Positions 22,457-34,969 of a DNA stretch of 64,000 nt are shown here, in pieces. The position numbers and the translations under genes were made by a program. Position 1 is the first letter of the stretch. Each line of letters starts with the position of its first letter. The notes below the pieces were generated by a model. The model saw only the letters and a program-made list of their open reading frames with translations, ran no database searches and had not been told where the DNA came from. This DNA is from Malus domestica (taxonomy: Eukaryota; Streptophyta; Magnoliopsida; Rosales; Rosaceae), in NCBI RefSeq assembly GCF_042453785.1, contig NC_091668.1, positions 27,839,501 to 27,903,500 of the forward strand, in the 5' to 3' direction.

Positions 22457-24011
22457 GTATTTTTTGGTCTCTAGGGGGAAACCAAAAAATACTATCGATT
22501 ACTATCTTTTTATGACAAATATGGTCTCATTGATAATTTAAAATGACCATTATATCCTTCAAAAATGGTATTTCCTATTGTTGCCTAACATAAGAAAGTA
22601 ATTTTGCATTTTCTTCTGAAGAAAAAAAACATGAGAAATCATTCCCATAAATTCCTTTTTGCGCACCAAACGCAACCTTAATCCTTTCTCATTTCTTTCA
22701 TCCAATTTACTCATGGGAGGAGAAAAGGTTTGCTGCCAAGTTTAGCATAAGTAATGATGCATTTGCACGCACTGATGAGATTTTTATATGGATATGGGGG
22801 ATTCTGTGATAATGACCGTTCATCATAAATCATGCGTTCAATTTTCCTTAGGTATTATTTATATTTAATTTTAAATTTTAAATTTCAAATGATTTCTGAC
22901 CACACGATATTCGATGAACGATCATTATCACGGGGATTTTCCAGATCTCCAAGAAAATGATCCAACGAGGATCCTTTTAATTCCCTTAAAACACGAATCA
23001 CAAAGTCGAAAAAGTTGGATAAGGGTTTAGGGACGGTCATTATCACGGGATTTCCCAAATCTCCAAGAAAATGATCCAACGAGAATCCTTTTAATTCCCT
23101 TAAAACACGAATCACAAAGTCGAAAAAGTTGGATTTCAAATAAGATGAACGATTATTATCACAGAATTTTCCAGATCTCCAAAAAAATGATCCAACGAGG
23201 ATCCTTTTAATTCCCTTAAAACACGAATCACAAAGTCGAAAAGGTTGGATTTCAAATAAATTGAAGAGTATAAATTATTATTAAAATTGGCACACATACT
23301 CTCTCTCTCTATGCAAAAAAAACCCCTAAACCCTTAATCCAACCATCATATGATTATAGATTTAAATAATTTTTGATAAACATGATCTCTAAGAAAATAT
23401 ATAAAGTCAATCAGTTCGAATCGGTGAAAACATTATAAATAAACATGATCTTTAAAAAAATATCTAAAATCTTGAATCGTTGAAAACATTATAAAGTGAG
23501 CTTCACAAATATACAGGCGACAGTGGCAAGGACCAGCACTGAACAGATAAAAAATAAAGAGAAGGGAGGGGAGGGGACCAAATTTACACAGAATCTATAA
23601 TTTTACAGCCACATCACAGCAGACATAACCATGTACTGTCAAATGTTTCCCCCATCACAGCAGACAGCACATCAAAGATTCATCATCCATCATCTTCCAC
23701 TAATGTTTACAATCCAAAAACTAAAATTACCACAAACCCCATTCACTAAAACAAATATGAATAAAAATTAAACATATAAATACCTTCAGGCACATACAAT
23801 GCAAGAACAAAAACAAATATCAACCAGAAGAAGGAAGAAAAAAAAATAAATGAACCCTGTATTTAAACATCCGACGAGTCGTTTATTCTGCTGCAGATGA
23901 ATGTGTTTCTATTTGTTGATTGGAAATGTTGAGAGCGAAGCAGCGAGACACCGGTGAAACGGAGAGAGAGCATGAATTAAGGCATAGAGTTGAATGTGTT
24001 TGCTCGCTGAA
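22457..24011. other. spacer between copia and the second patellin gene
   Basis: No gene is seen. The region holds the three-copy tandem repeat described separately, then AT-rich sequence. The last part (about 23520-24011) is probably the 3' untranslated region and trailer of the minus-strand patellin gene. Confidence 0.5.
22920..23262. repeat. three tandem copies of a 115-base unit, MITE-related
   Basis: Units start near 22920, 23035 and 23151 and share GAAAATGATCCAACGAGGAT and CTTTTAATTCCCTTAAAACA. The sequence just to the left (22850-22920: TTTAATTTTAAAT..., then ATTTCTGACCACACGAT) is the core of the foldback repeat also found at 29852-30080 and 35685-35900. The array probably grew from the right arm of such an element. 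Confidence 0.75.
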
Positions 24012-26410
24012 TCAGATTTCGGAGGGCTTGGTCTTGGACCTGTAGAGGAGCTTCTTCTTCTTGGAGCTTTGGTTATCGATGGTGAGCACAACCTTGCCCG
24101 CCTCGCCAATCTTGTAGGTGTTTGAGATCACCGGCTCATCCGCTGCTCCAACCTTCCTTGTCTTCTGCAAGATTATGGTGTAGCTGTCCTCTGCGCTTGG
24201 CACGAATTCAGCTCCATAGCTCACTTCCCACCCTACCACTCTCACTTCCCACACCAAGACCTCCCCACACTGCACGAATACACAAACTTTTACAATTAAT
24301 ACAAACAAATTTACATACAATTACAAACAGTAATTACTAATTAGGACAACATACCTCAGACACAGGGATTTCAACGGTGTGCTTGGACGCTGGCTTGACG
24401 GTAACCTCAGTGACAGGGTCCGATGTGGTGAATTCGTGCTCACCTTCAACACCTTCCTTGCTTAGCCCACCATACTTGACTGGCACATGCTCTGGGCCTA
24501 TATATCTGCGTAATCATGTTTTCTCTAATTTAGAAATATTAATTACTAATTAGAGACAAATGAACTGAAAAGGAATGAATTAATTTACTTGAAAAGGGTT
24601 TCAGCAGACTTGGAAGGACCAGCAAATACAAACTTGCTCTTGGTCCTCTGGGTCAGGAAGGGGCTGATCATCCTATTAAAAGCAAGATACCACCATGGCA
24701 CATTGATAAACACCTTCACAAAATTCGAGTTCAATTCACTTAATCATTAATCACATAAAATATGAAAAATAAATGAACATGTTTTTTAGTGTTTTAAACT
24801 TTTAATCTCAACCCTGATATCAAATCCGATTAACCAGATTAACCAGGTGAACAAGAGAGTGAGTACATGTATATAGATGAAACAAATGAATTACTCCGTC
24901 ACCAGGTGACCAAAGAATGCATGTGTCACTCAATTTTGGATTTGATATAAAATATGAAAAATAAATAAACATGCTTTTAGTGTTTTACACTATGAATCTG
25001 AACTCCTGCTGTCAAATCTGATCGACCAGGTGAAGAAGACGAGACAATGAATATAGATGAAACAAATGAATTACTACAAGTAAATAAGTAAAGTACCTGT
25101 TTGGCTACAAACTCAGGGTAGTTATCCTGAAGCAGCTGAAGGGCCTGGTTGGTGACCTGGTTGTGCTCCCTGTTGAAAAACCCAGGAAAGTTCTTGAGAT
25201 CATTGACCTGAACGATGGTCGAAATCCCGGTCGGATTGAAGTCGAACTTTCTGATGCTCTTCTCCAAGAACTGGATCCTCCACTTGATGAACTTGGAACG
25301 CTTCTCTTCGTCCGTAAAAGTATTCTGGTACAACTCCTTGTTCTGGAACTCCCCGAACACGTTGTAGCACACAGGATGGCCTTCCTTGTCGACCCCATGA
25401 GTGAACACCACCTTGTCCCAGTGGCTTCCCAGATCTTCCTCCAGCAGCCCTTCGATGCCCCACTCCTTCCTCCACCGCACGGTGTTCTTGATCATGGAGA
25501 ACGCCTCCTTCACCTTGAAATCCCTCGCCCTCAGGAACTTCAACAGAACCACGTCGCTCCTTTCGTCTCCCAGAAGCGGAATTCCCCATATGTCCACCTC
25601 CTCCGGTGCTACAGGTGGCTCAGCTGGGGCCTCAGCTTCTGCTTTGGTCTCCTCCGCAGCTGCAGCAGCGGGAGCGGCCTCTGTAGCAGCCACCTCGGTC
25701 TCTTTAGCTGGGGCTGCCTCCGCCTCCGGAGCAGGAGCAGGGACTACTGCGACGATCGTCTCTTCAATCGCCTCCACAGTCTTGGCGCCGTCATCATCAA
25801 CAGTCTCTGTAATTTTCTCCACCACAGTCTCCGTCACAACCACCGGCTCTTCCTCTACTTCTGGTTTTTTTTCCTCTTTGGGTTCTTCTACTGCTTCTGC
25901 TTTTGCTTGTTCTTTGGCTTCAGTAACGGACGCGGAGGCTTCTTCCGTTTTGGGTTCTTCTTCAGCTTTGGGTGGTACTTCTTCAGTTTTCCCCTCCTCC
26001 TTTTTCTCCTCAGCCGCCGCCGCCACAGGCTTCTCCTCCTCCATGGTGGGCGGCGGGGCAGTGAACTCGTGCTTGTTAAGAGCCTCCTTTATGAATTGTT
26101 TCAGCTCGTCAAGAGCCTTCTTCTGCGGCTCAGGAAGCTCCCCGACAACGTAGCTCTCCTCCTTGAAGGAAACCGACTGAGCGATGACTTTCTTATCCTC
26201 GTCAGCCTTGGGGGCAGCTTTGTCCTCCACCTCCTCAGTCGTCGTCACGGCCGGCTTCTCTGCCTCGGCCTCCGGCTCTGGAACCGGAACCGCTTCTTTC
26301 TCGGTCACAGCCTTGTCCGCAGGCGGGGCATCAGCCACCACGACAACTTCCTCGCTGGGTGGTGGTTCTGGCGCAGCTGCAGCCTCAGGCTTCTGGTGTT
26401 CCTCAGCCAT
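24012..26410 (-). CDS. PATL: patellin (SEC14-GOLD protein), long acidic N-terminus
   Basis: Four exons: 25097-26410, 24589-24713, 24355-24505 and 24012-24269, giving 615 residues. Exons 2 and 3 are 125 and 151 bases, the same as in the patellin gene at 7057-8988, and the splice phases agree. Residues 1-270 are rich in Glu, Ala, Pro, Lys and Val, with many EE(K/A)P-like units, probably disordered. The SFKEES motif is followed by the CRAL-TRIO N-domain (SDVVLLKFLRARDFKVKEAF, about 286-305), the SEC14 domain (GHPVCYNVFGEF, NDLKNFPGFF, NYPEFVAKQ) and the GOLD domain (VWEVRVVGWEVSYGAEFVP). The stretch after NDLKN reads FPGFFNREHNQVTNQ, whereas its neighbour has SPGPAKKELRLATKQ, so this part has diverged. 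The end LLYRSKTKPSEI has Ser where the other gene has Phe. The frame is intact. Role as for its paralog: phosphoinositide binding and membrane traffic. Confidence 0.92.
24757..25077. repeat. direct duplication in patellin intron 1, MITE-related
   Basis: Two copies (about 24757-24899 and 24948-25077) share AATATGAAAAATAAAT-AACATG, TTAGTGTTTTA and ATATAGATGAAACAAATGAA. Between and inside them are CACCAGGTGACCAAAGA and GATATCAAATC motifs of the foldback element found at 60121-60275 in the bHLH intron. Confidence 0.65.
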
Positions 26411-26428
26411 ATCAAATAACTAATTATC

Positions 26429-26430
<2 letters not shown>

Positions 26431-26475
<45 letters not shown>
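26431..26475. repeat. GA microsatellite in the patellin 5' leader
   Basis: About 22 GA units, with one interruption, lie 20 bases upstream of the patellin ATG. On the transcript it is a CT tract. Such tracts are common in plant leaders and are often length-variable. Confidence 0.85.
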
Positions 26476-26477
<2 letters not shown>

Positions 26478-29400
26478 TTTGAGAGAGGAGAGATATGGGA
26501 GGGGGATTAAGAAGGGGGAGGGGGAAGCGGAAGTTGAGGGTGTTGAGGGGGGAAGAGGAGAGAGTGGGGAGAGGGGTTGGATGGATGGTTGTTGATGTTG
26601 GTGGTGTTGTCTATGGGAAGAACCAGTCTGTCAGACCGGTTCGCCAGCTAGTACACCACTTTGTTCTGTGGGGCCCACCCCTCTCCTTGTAAGTTTTCTA
26701 TCTGTTGTTTCCTAAGATATCCAGTCCAATGTACTTTGCCCCAAATTTGTCTAATTGTCGATCTTTCTTCTTCTCATATATCACTGTCAACCCTGACCAC
26801 TTGTTCATTTTTATACTTTTCTCTTCTCATTAAAGTTATTTTATTTGGTGTAATAAGTTCAAATTTATTAAATTATTACGGGCTGATTCAATAGATGAGA
26901 GAACGAATTTTAAATCTGTATTTAATACAACATGTTTTGATGTTGATTTTTAACATTAGTGAATCATACAATGGTGGTTAGAAAAAAACTTAAATGCTTT
27001 TGTAAGTTTTATTGGTTTTCGAAACAGTGAATTGACACAACGAAGCTACTAAGTGAGTCTCTTTTTTAAGCAAAAACAAATAAAAGAAAAGTTGGGAAAT
27101 TCTATTGCACTTTATGTTATATCTCCAAAGGACAATCATCTAAGATTATTAAGAATCGGTTGTGACACAGTTTAGTGATATTTATTTTTGTATTTAAAAA
27201 TAAAAAAGTACTACATCCGACTTTTATGAGCATTAATAATTTTGAAAACTTTAATCTTGGTTAGATCATTATGTTTTTAGGCTATGTCTACCTCCCTGTT
27301 GTATTTAAAAATTTCAATAAAAATAATCGTGATAAAAAAAATGATTTAAAATAAAATAAATTTCCATTATTTATGCTTTAAATCCAATAGGACCTGAGGT
27401 CGATGGCACTGCAATTTGTTCAATATATATGAATTATTATTTGATTCTTTTTAGAGGTCACCTTACTCACCAATATAAATAGATAAATATTTTCTTTGTA
27501 AATTTATTATTATTATTATGAAGATGGAGAGTTCAGAACTATTACAATAATTTAGTAAAGCAAAGAATTTTAAATCGAGGACGCATGAGTATAAGTAAAT
27601 AAATATTAAATGTGTGCATACATATTATTTAAAAAAAATATAACATAATCTTTTAAGCGATAGAACATTCTAATTTCTACCATCACACCAAAGACTTCAA
27701 CCCTTCCCCTTCCATTTAGTTGAACAAAAGTGAAAGAATTTTGGAAAAAAAAAAAACAAAAGTGAAAGAAAAACTTTATCTTTCACTATCCTAAATGGAC
27801 AAAGTTATCTTACGTTTAATCTATATAGGTTGCCGTTTCTTTTTCTTTTTCTTTTTCTTTTTGCTTACAATTTTTAGTAAAGAAAAGCTTTTATTTCAGT
27901 CATATGAGAAATTTTCGAGTTTGAACATTAGTTTGTCATTACGTTACATAGTATTACTAAATCACGTGCATAAAATTAGCATATTAGTACTCCACATAAT
28001 AATATAATAGCCGTTTTTTCTCAAAATAAAAAGTTATGTACCACTATTTAATCATGGAGACGGAACTGTGACGCTACTTTTTTTAAACAACTTTTGACAT
28101 ATGTTTTTATGGGTCCCAGGTTGTAATTTTTTTTCCACGATGGAAACCGTTTATCTTTTAGGTCTTTCCCAAAAATCGTGTCTACAAAAATATATATGAT
28201 TGTGAAGGGTTTAGGGTTTCTTTGTAGAACTGTATTCGTCAATTTCCTTTACTACAAATGAATGTCTAAATGTTTCGGATTTGTTTAATTTTTTGCAATG
28301 ACGGTCTATGAATGATATTATAAACCATAAGACGATTTGTATCGTTAAAATACATTATGAACTGGATCCCACAAAAACATGTATAAAAAATTGCATAAAG
28401 AAAATGGTTTCATACAACTGCCCCCATTAATTATTACAAAAATGTGAGATTAAAGCTTATTGATTTTAAATTAAAAACATAACACCATGGATCCGTCCCC
28501 TTTAATCATTACAAAAATGTGAGATTAAAGCTGATTGATTTTAAATTAAAAACATGATAGGATTGTGAATTCTGATAAAAATGAACAAGCTAGGGCTGCT
28601 TTTTCTTTCCGTTTTAATTCTCTTTTGTTGGTGAATGCACATGCAATGCAAGGATGAAGCCCTTTAATCCTCAATTTGTGGAGAAAGTTGGTAGAGTCGC
28701 GATTAATTGATGCAAGGGCCCTTTTTTTATATATTTTAAAAAAAAATTTATCTTAAACATTAACCCAAATAAGAGAAATGTTAAGAGGGCTATCTCAAAA
28801 CTGAGACTTTCATGAACTTTTTATCACCTTATGTTTTGATACAATATTTTATAATGTTAACACGAAAATTAACTTTAAACTGTAAGAAAATAGAAAAATC
28901 CATAAATAGTTTTACTTTTAAGAGAATTCACTTATCATTTCTCTCCAAATAAAGAGATAAGATGATTGGAGGTATGGTTGTCACGAAATGATTCATTTGT
29001 CAATTCATCTCCTCCCACAATTTTCTTTCTCTTTCCCTTGAAAATTTTAATGATTTCACAAATTAAATAGTTCCCAAAAGCCGTCGGATTTTTGAAAACA
29101 ATGGGCCGCGCACACAACCCACACAAAAAGTCCCATGAAATGAAATTTCAGAAGCCGCTAAGCACGTTTTATGAGATGTGTTATCAACATTTTCAAAACA
29201 TCATTATACTCCTCTCTTACCTGACAATGACTTACATAAAACGAGTTTACTATAATTGAGAGGTAGATTTGAATATCGTAGATAACGAGTCTGATGTTAG
29301 TTTATTTGTTACTTTTTAAGTTTGAATCTCGTGAATAATTATACAACAAAAATGATTTTTTTAACATCATTTGTATTATCTCTCTAATAAATATATGACT

Positions 29401-29851
29401 CACATATGTTGGTGGGCTCTGCTAGATAAATAGTACTAATAATGATACAAATAGATGATAAGTATTGCATTACTCATTATACATTATCAGGTGTAAGTTT
29501 TTTATTTATTTTTCACATATTATTACATTATTGAATTAAAGTGTCACGTATCGATAAATCTTTTTTCATTTGTATAATTAACAGATCTCATCTTCCTCTT
29601 TTTTAAATAAAGATACAATGTCAGGTGTAGGTTGCTCATCTCCTCTCCGGCCTCTCTAATTCCATGGTAAAAAACAAGAAACAGAAATATCCCTCTTCCT
29701 CCTCTTCAAAGATTTTATTCCCTACAGAATATGATAAGCATAGATGACAAAGCTGTCAAGAAAGATCAACACCTCGGAACCTTCAGACAAAGGCAACACC
29801 GTGGTCCTCTCAGTACACGTGTTATGTTGTTAGTAGGCATTGATATTCAAC
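26476..29851. other. patellin promoter side and AT-rich spacer
   Basis: 26476-26900 is the upstream region of the minus-strand patellin gene; the first 150 bases are purine-rich. The rest is AT-rich with no recognised gene. A tandem duplication with a 75-base period lies at 28427-28556. Small open frames near 28048-28242 and 28935-29126 have no family features. Confidence 0.5.
28427..28556. repeat. two-copy tandem duplication, 75-base period
   Basis: Both copies contain ATTACAAAAATGTGAGATTA followed by AAGCT-ATTGATTTTAAATT. The copies differ at few bases, so the duplication is fairly recent. Confidence 0.8.
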
Positions 29852-30080
29852 AGATCCTCTTGGGATACTTTTGGTAAGGATCTTATAGATATGTGAATCT
29901 TATCCGTTAATCGTAAATTGTACGATTAGTTTTTGTCAAATACTGTTTATGTTTAATTTTAAATAAAAATATTTAAAATAAGTTATGACCACACAATGTA
30001 CGATGACCGAACAGAATTAACGGATCTCTGAAATTCTTACAAAGAGAATCGGATGAAAATCCGGATTCCGTTGATATAAC
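29852..30080. mobile_element. foldback MITE-like element
   Basis: Its core is GTTTAATTTTAAATAAAAAT followed by ATGACCACACAATGTACGAT, and its arms can pair (GATACTTTTGGTAAGGAT with the complement of ATTCTTACAAAGAGAATC). A second copy lies at 35685-35900, and a third core is next to the tandem array at 22.9 kb. There is no coding capacity. Confidence 0.6.
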
Positions 30081-30877
30081 AGAACAGGCTGTCATAGGAT
30101 CAAGAACAATGTATTGTAAATTTTGTGTAGGTTTTTTTTAAAATTTTTAAATTTATTAGAAAATAATAAATATGGAAGGAAACCTTGAGAACATCGATCG
30201 AGCCGCCCGCAACGGATATACGTTGTGACGCCATCTGCCAGCGGCAGTGCCAGTCTTGTCATTTTGGGGGCGTGGCGGGACCCCCCCTGTCTATCAGTTT
30301 TGCTTCTAAAAGCAAGCGAAAGCTGTTGGCTGGTTGTTTTTTGCTGTCCCTTTCTTTGCTTTTGAATTTTAAAATCTTAACTTTTCTTTATTTCTGGTTT
30401 GTCAACAAAAGAATTTTAAATTTGTTTTTTAGGTTTAGCTTGTTTTTGGAAAGAAATTTTTAGTTATGACGAGAACACAAGTAATACATCACGTGTTTTA
30501 ATATAAATGATGAATTTTTTTTATTTTTTAAATTATTAACTTTTTAGCACACATATTCCATCATTTATATAATGACAAGTGGTGTATCACCCCGTGTATT
30601 GGTCACATTGAAAAATCTCTCGTTTTTGGAAGATCAAATCTCCTGCACAAAAAATGAATGTGAATTCTCTGAGGCCTCAATCAATAATTGATACGTGTTA
30701 AGTTTTTGAAAACAAGCTAAGAAAATTTGTTTTTGTAAGCACGTGTCAGGTATTGATTGGGGGTCACAGAGAAGTCATATTCATTTTGTGTGTAAAAGAT
30801 TTAATTTCTGATTTATGTATGGAGATTAACTTTACTTTGAGATGCTAAAACCTCTCACTACAAAAACAATTATTAGG
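30081..30877. other. spacer, no gene
   Basis: A short GC-rich patch (30195-30290) contains open codons but no recognisable protein. A sequence around ATACGTGTTA/CACGTGTCAGGTATTGATTG (30690-30760) forms an imperfect inverted repeat about 60 bases across. Nothing else is supported. Confidence 0.4.
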
Positions 30878-31260
30878 GATTACAATACACGGGAATAAGT
30901 TGGTATCGAACGCGCTATTCACGTAATTCGAATATAAAATCTCTTATTAACAAGTGAATAAAAATATCATTAGATAACGGTGCAATCTATTTCTTGTTAA
31001 CTTAGCTTCAATCACTTGGAACTTGGAATTAGGTCACCCAAACAAAACTAAAAGTGCAATTTAAGTACCTCAAATAGTTGATGGCTTAGGAATTACAGGG
31101 TGTGGGAGAATAAGTTGTTATCGAACGCGTTCTTCACGTAATTCAAATGTAAAATCTCGCTATCTCAACCACTTGGAATTTAGAATTAGGTCACCCAAAC
31201 ATAATTAAACTGCGAGTTATGTAACTCAGCTAAATAGTTGATGGCTTTGGGATTTTGACA
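30878..31260. repeat. two-copy duplication, 215-base period
   Basis: Shared blocks: GAATAAGTTG-TATCGAACGCG, TTCACGTAATTC, AATTAGGTCACCCAAACA and AATAGTTGATGGCTT. The second copy lacks about 50 bases. No coding function is apparent. Confidence 0.75.
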
Positions 31261-31674
31261 CTGTCTCCATTCTAGTCTTGATTGGGCTTCAATCATTAAA
31301 TCCATGTGCCACTCTGCAAAAGATGATGTGGATTTAGTCCAAGTAAACCGCGTAAGGATTATTTATGCTCGTCACTCTTAAGAGATGATGATGTTTATTA
31401 TTTTAATTATCATAATTAGATGAATTTAAATTTTGAGATCTGTGTAATAGATAGACATAAATCTTAAATTTAAACTTATCCAATAATAATAAGTAGGGTC
31501 GTGGTATTACCAATGAGCAGAAATAAGAGTGTCGAACTAATGATTTTACAAAATTCAAGTGTCGAACTAATCAATTTAAAAAAAAAATGGAGGGTCTCCA
31601 TGAGTAAAACGTTGGGTCTATATGGTTAATATGAGGATTCGTAAAAAATGATGGGTCTATACTAATGTAAGTCT

Positions 31675-32098
31675 CAGGGCCGGCTCTGAGTATTGAGGGG
31701 CCTGTGCAAAACTTAGATGGAGGTCTTTCAATTTTTTTAATGTTATATTTCTTTATTATTATTTTTTTTTAAAAAATTTCATCTATAAAACTAAAATATT
31801 ACAAGTTACTGCAACAAAAATAAGTTGTTTGATCAACCAGGTGTTTTTCCTTATCTCTTGTTTATAAATTTGCAAAAGCTTAAAATATAACAAAACAATA
31901 TCACTGGGATTTAAACCCAGCACACGGGCTATAAGAAAGAAGAGCTAAACCGCTTGTGCTAGAACCACATATAAGATTGTCTTTTGCATCTAATTATTTT
32001 ATATGCATCTGTATACATGTAATGAAAATTTAGAGGCCCTTCCGAATTGGGGGCCATGTGCGGTGGCACATGTTGCACACCCTTAAGGCCGGCTTTCG
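31675..32098. mobile_element. non-autonomous hAT-like DNA element
   Basis: It starts CAGGGCCGGCTCTGAG and ends AAGGCCGGCTTTCG, so the ends are inverted GCCGGC-based repeats. Internal motifs GGGGCC-TGTGCAAAACTT and GGGGGCCATGTGCGGTGGCA match the element at 5651-6184. No target duplication is found; the right end abuts the broken NPF gene. Confidence 0.55.
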
Positions 32099-32106
32099 TT
32101 AACGGT

Positions 32107-34624
32107 TTAGTTCCTTAAAGCAGCAACGAACACCTTTCCAATTCTTACAAATGGGCTTTCTTCATCCCCTTTAGAGCTATACCGATACGTTCTAGTTCCG
32201 AGCAAGAAAAGTAAAAGTGCAAAGACCATTACAATACAGGGAATTCCAAAACCAAGACCCCAACCCAAATTGTCCTGTATGTAGGTCAATACGGTAAGTG
32301 TCATTGAGGTACCTGCACATATACCAAAATACCACCAATTGAAGAACGAGCTTTTGGCTTTGCACTCCTCTGGATCTGACACATCAAACTGATCAGCTCC
32401 AAATGCCTGAACGCAAGGCTTGTGTCCGCCTTGTGCAACAGCCACTAGATATAGGGAGAAGAAGAACACTACTTGGATCTCAGACGAAGGAAGCACGGCG
32501 GACAGGGTCAACAAGCCAAGTCCCTGTTTCAATTTAGGTCCAAAATGATAGCATTCAGACATAGCAAGATGTACAAAGAAAACACTCAAACTTGCATCCC
32601 TAATTATATATGAAGAATAACCAATCATTTCCTAGGAACTCTGTCCACAGTAAGGAAAAGTAAAAATATCAATGAATCCGAAGAGTTTTCTTGTTTTACT
32701 CTTCTAAGTTCTTTATGCTGTATTTTGAAACAACAGCCCTGTAAGCCAGACCAAAAAAAGCGAGAACCGGCTGGGAGCTGAGCTCACGGGAAGCAATTAA
32801 TACAATAACGAAAGATATGTTTCATTCGTAACATCAGCTATCTCACCTCCCCCACACCAAACTGAGCTCACACTTCCTCCTCACCCAAAATCAACTCCCA
32901 GCCGGTTCATTTTCTGCAAAACCTAGTGAGTTATTAGCCAATATCGAAAGCAAGATAAAAAAAATTCCATTTTGCTATGCCATCTAAAGACAAAAGCCCT
33001 CTCCAACGGAAGTAGCACCCCAAGTAGCAAACTGAAAAAGTACCAACTCCCATGTCAAATATAAAAGGTGAGTTACCTATAGCAAATCGAACCTCGAATG
33101 ATTTTATTTTTATTTTTTTTCTGGATTAATGTTCTAAATTTCTAATCACCTATTGGCAGACACTGATGGTTGTACAACTGTTTCTCTTCTTTTTGGCTAA
33201 AACTTTAAAACCTTCAAGAAAGCTAAATGGGAATTTGTTCCATTTGAATTGACGTACATGATTTCCATCTTTAAACGTTTCCTCCCTGTTCTTGAATCGA
33301 ACCCATTTTTCTCATTTTTCTTCCTAAGAAAATGCCCCCTTCTTGTCCTACATCATATACTTACTTCCTATATGAACTAATACAACTAAAACATGTGGCG
33401 TTGTAAAGATTTACTAAACACCTACCATTTGGCATCCCAAATAGCTAAAGTTTCGACTTAACCATCTTCCATTCAACTCTAATTAGTTATTTTTGACCTT
33501 GTTGTATTACGACGAGTACAACAAGGTCAAAAATATGATTCCAACTCCTTTTCTTGATGGCTAATCTCATAGCATCGTTCAATTCGCTTGGAAATTGGAA
33601 GTTGATTTTGTACATCTCTATTTCTTGAAATTAATTAACCATTTGCTTGGCTCCTCATGAATTCGCGCTTTAACTAATTTTTGTTTTGTAACTTACAAAA
33701 TTAAAAATCCAAATTACTGCAATAATCACTTTTTGGAATTTTATCGATAATGTCTATCCAATATTTGATTTCGTTCACTTCAATAATTAACATTTGCAAA
33801 ACCTAGCACTTCAACTAATTTCCCAAATTATATTTCCAACTAATGCGGTGAATGTGATCACAGTGTTGGATTTTTGGATCGGCGAGCCCGTGGGGCCACA
33901 CTCTACCAACATCGATACTGTTCTCAACTTTATCACTGCCCAATCTGTCAGGTATAGGTTTTATCACAAAAGACCTCGATATTAGTTAGAGTAGATAATC
34001 ATATTTAAACTCCATTATTTTCTTTTAGGATTCCAACACTCCCCTTAACCTCATTTAGTGATTCCAACACACAGGACAATACGACCAGGATTAAGGCAAC
34101 TTAGTCACGTGCCAAAACGTAGAGAGAGAGAGAAAGGGGGAGAGAGAGAGGCACGTACCAAAATGTAGAGTAGAGAAGCAAAAACGATAGTGCGGTAGCG
34201 TCCAAGAAAAGAATCAGCGACAAAGGCTCCGAGTAAAGTAACCAACGACGCCGTTCCGTCCCACATGTTGACAATCTCAGCCGCTGCGGCGGTGGACTGC
34301 CCCAAAGGCCCCGTCAGAAACGTGATAAGGTTGGAGCAGATTCCACTGTACGCAAACGTCTCCGCCACCTCCACCCCTGAAAATATTCAGATCAAAACTT
34401 GACGACACTTGTCTAATTATAATTAATTTATTACTAATCAGCAATTAATTTAGTTTAAGCTTCAAACAAAATTAATGATATTTGATTCGATTCGATTCAG
34501 TGCGGTGCGGTGCTTACCGATTATGAACGGGCCGGCCTTTGTGGTCAACGGTACCGTCGACGACGTCGTTCAGCAGTGGGGTTTGGGTGTCCGGCTCCGG
34601 GGATTGGCGGAGGGTAGTGTCCAT
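32107..34624 (-). pseudogene. NPF (NRT1/PTR family) transporter, truncated pseudogene
   Basis: Three exons can be read on the minus strand: 34518-34624, 34159-34376 and 32112-32523. They encode MDTTLRQSPEPD...DHKGRPV, then [20 protein letters not shown]...GPLGQST...[18 protein letters not shown], then GLGLLTLSAVLPSS...GHKPCVQAFGADQFD...SSFFNWWYFGICAG. Intact members are proton-coupled nitrate, peptide or hormone transporters of about 560-600 residues with 12 membrane spans; this copy best fits the NPF5 group. Exon 1 has lost the segment between RPV and FII, including the GGWR(S/A)A motif, in a way that shifts the frame. The gene also stops after FVRIGKVFVAALRN, about one third of the way through, where unrelated DNA begins. 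Intron 2 (1635 bases) contains a small foldback element. It cannot make a transporter. Confidence 0.88.
32764..32908. mobile_element. small foldback element in NPF intron
   Basis: A 145-base stretch with perfect 14-base inverted ends, GAACCGGCTGGGAG (32764-32777) and CTCCCAGCCGGTTC (32895-32908). The palindrome TGAGCTCA occurs in both halves. No clear target duplication is seen. Confidence 0.6.
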
Positions 34625-34648
34625 TGAGCTTTACTTGAAATGTGGACT

Positions 34649-34866
34649 TCAACGACAAACTCAGAACTCAATTGGAAATGCATTTTTAAATAATGTTGTT
34701 AAAATAATTAAAAGTGTTTATGATGAAAATATTTTTAGAACCAATTTACAAGTAAATCATGTAAAAGCAAGTGCTTTTTAAAAAAATATATTAAGCGGTG
34801 CATTTTGCAGAAAGTACTTCATTAAAAGCGTTTTTAAGTAGTTCAAAAGCGCTTTCAAACGAACAA
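34649..34866. repeat. MITE-like dispersed repeat, copy 2
   Basis: Ends with TTCAAAAGCGCTTTCAAACG and contains AAAGTACTTCATTAAAAGCG. It is related to 2513-2690 and 56005-56222, and lies just upstream of the NPF pseudogene start. Confidence 0.55.
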
Positions 34867-34969
34867 ACGAACAGTAAATTATTCACCCCGATCACCTCAA
34901 AGCACCATCCTCGCCCATGGCTGCTGTTCACGGAGGGAGTGACAGAGGAAATGTTTGGGAACAAGATTG

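Noticed and set aside
25163..26419. 418-codon open frame on the + strand
   Set aside because: It lies antisense to patellin exon 1, is Leu/Arg/Ser/Phe-rich, and arises from the biased codons of the acidic N-terminus. The minus strand has clear SEC14-GOLD domains.
30185..30463. 92-codon frame in a GC-rich patch
   Set aside because: No domain, no splice context, and low-complexity T-rich codons in its second half.
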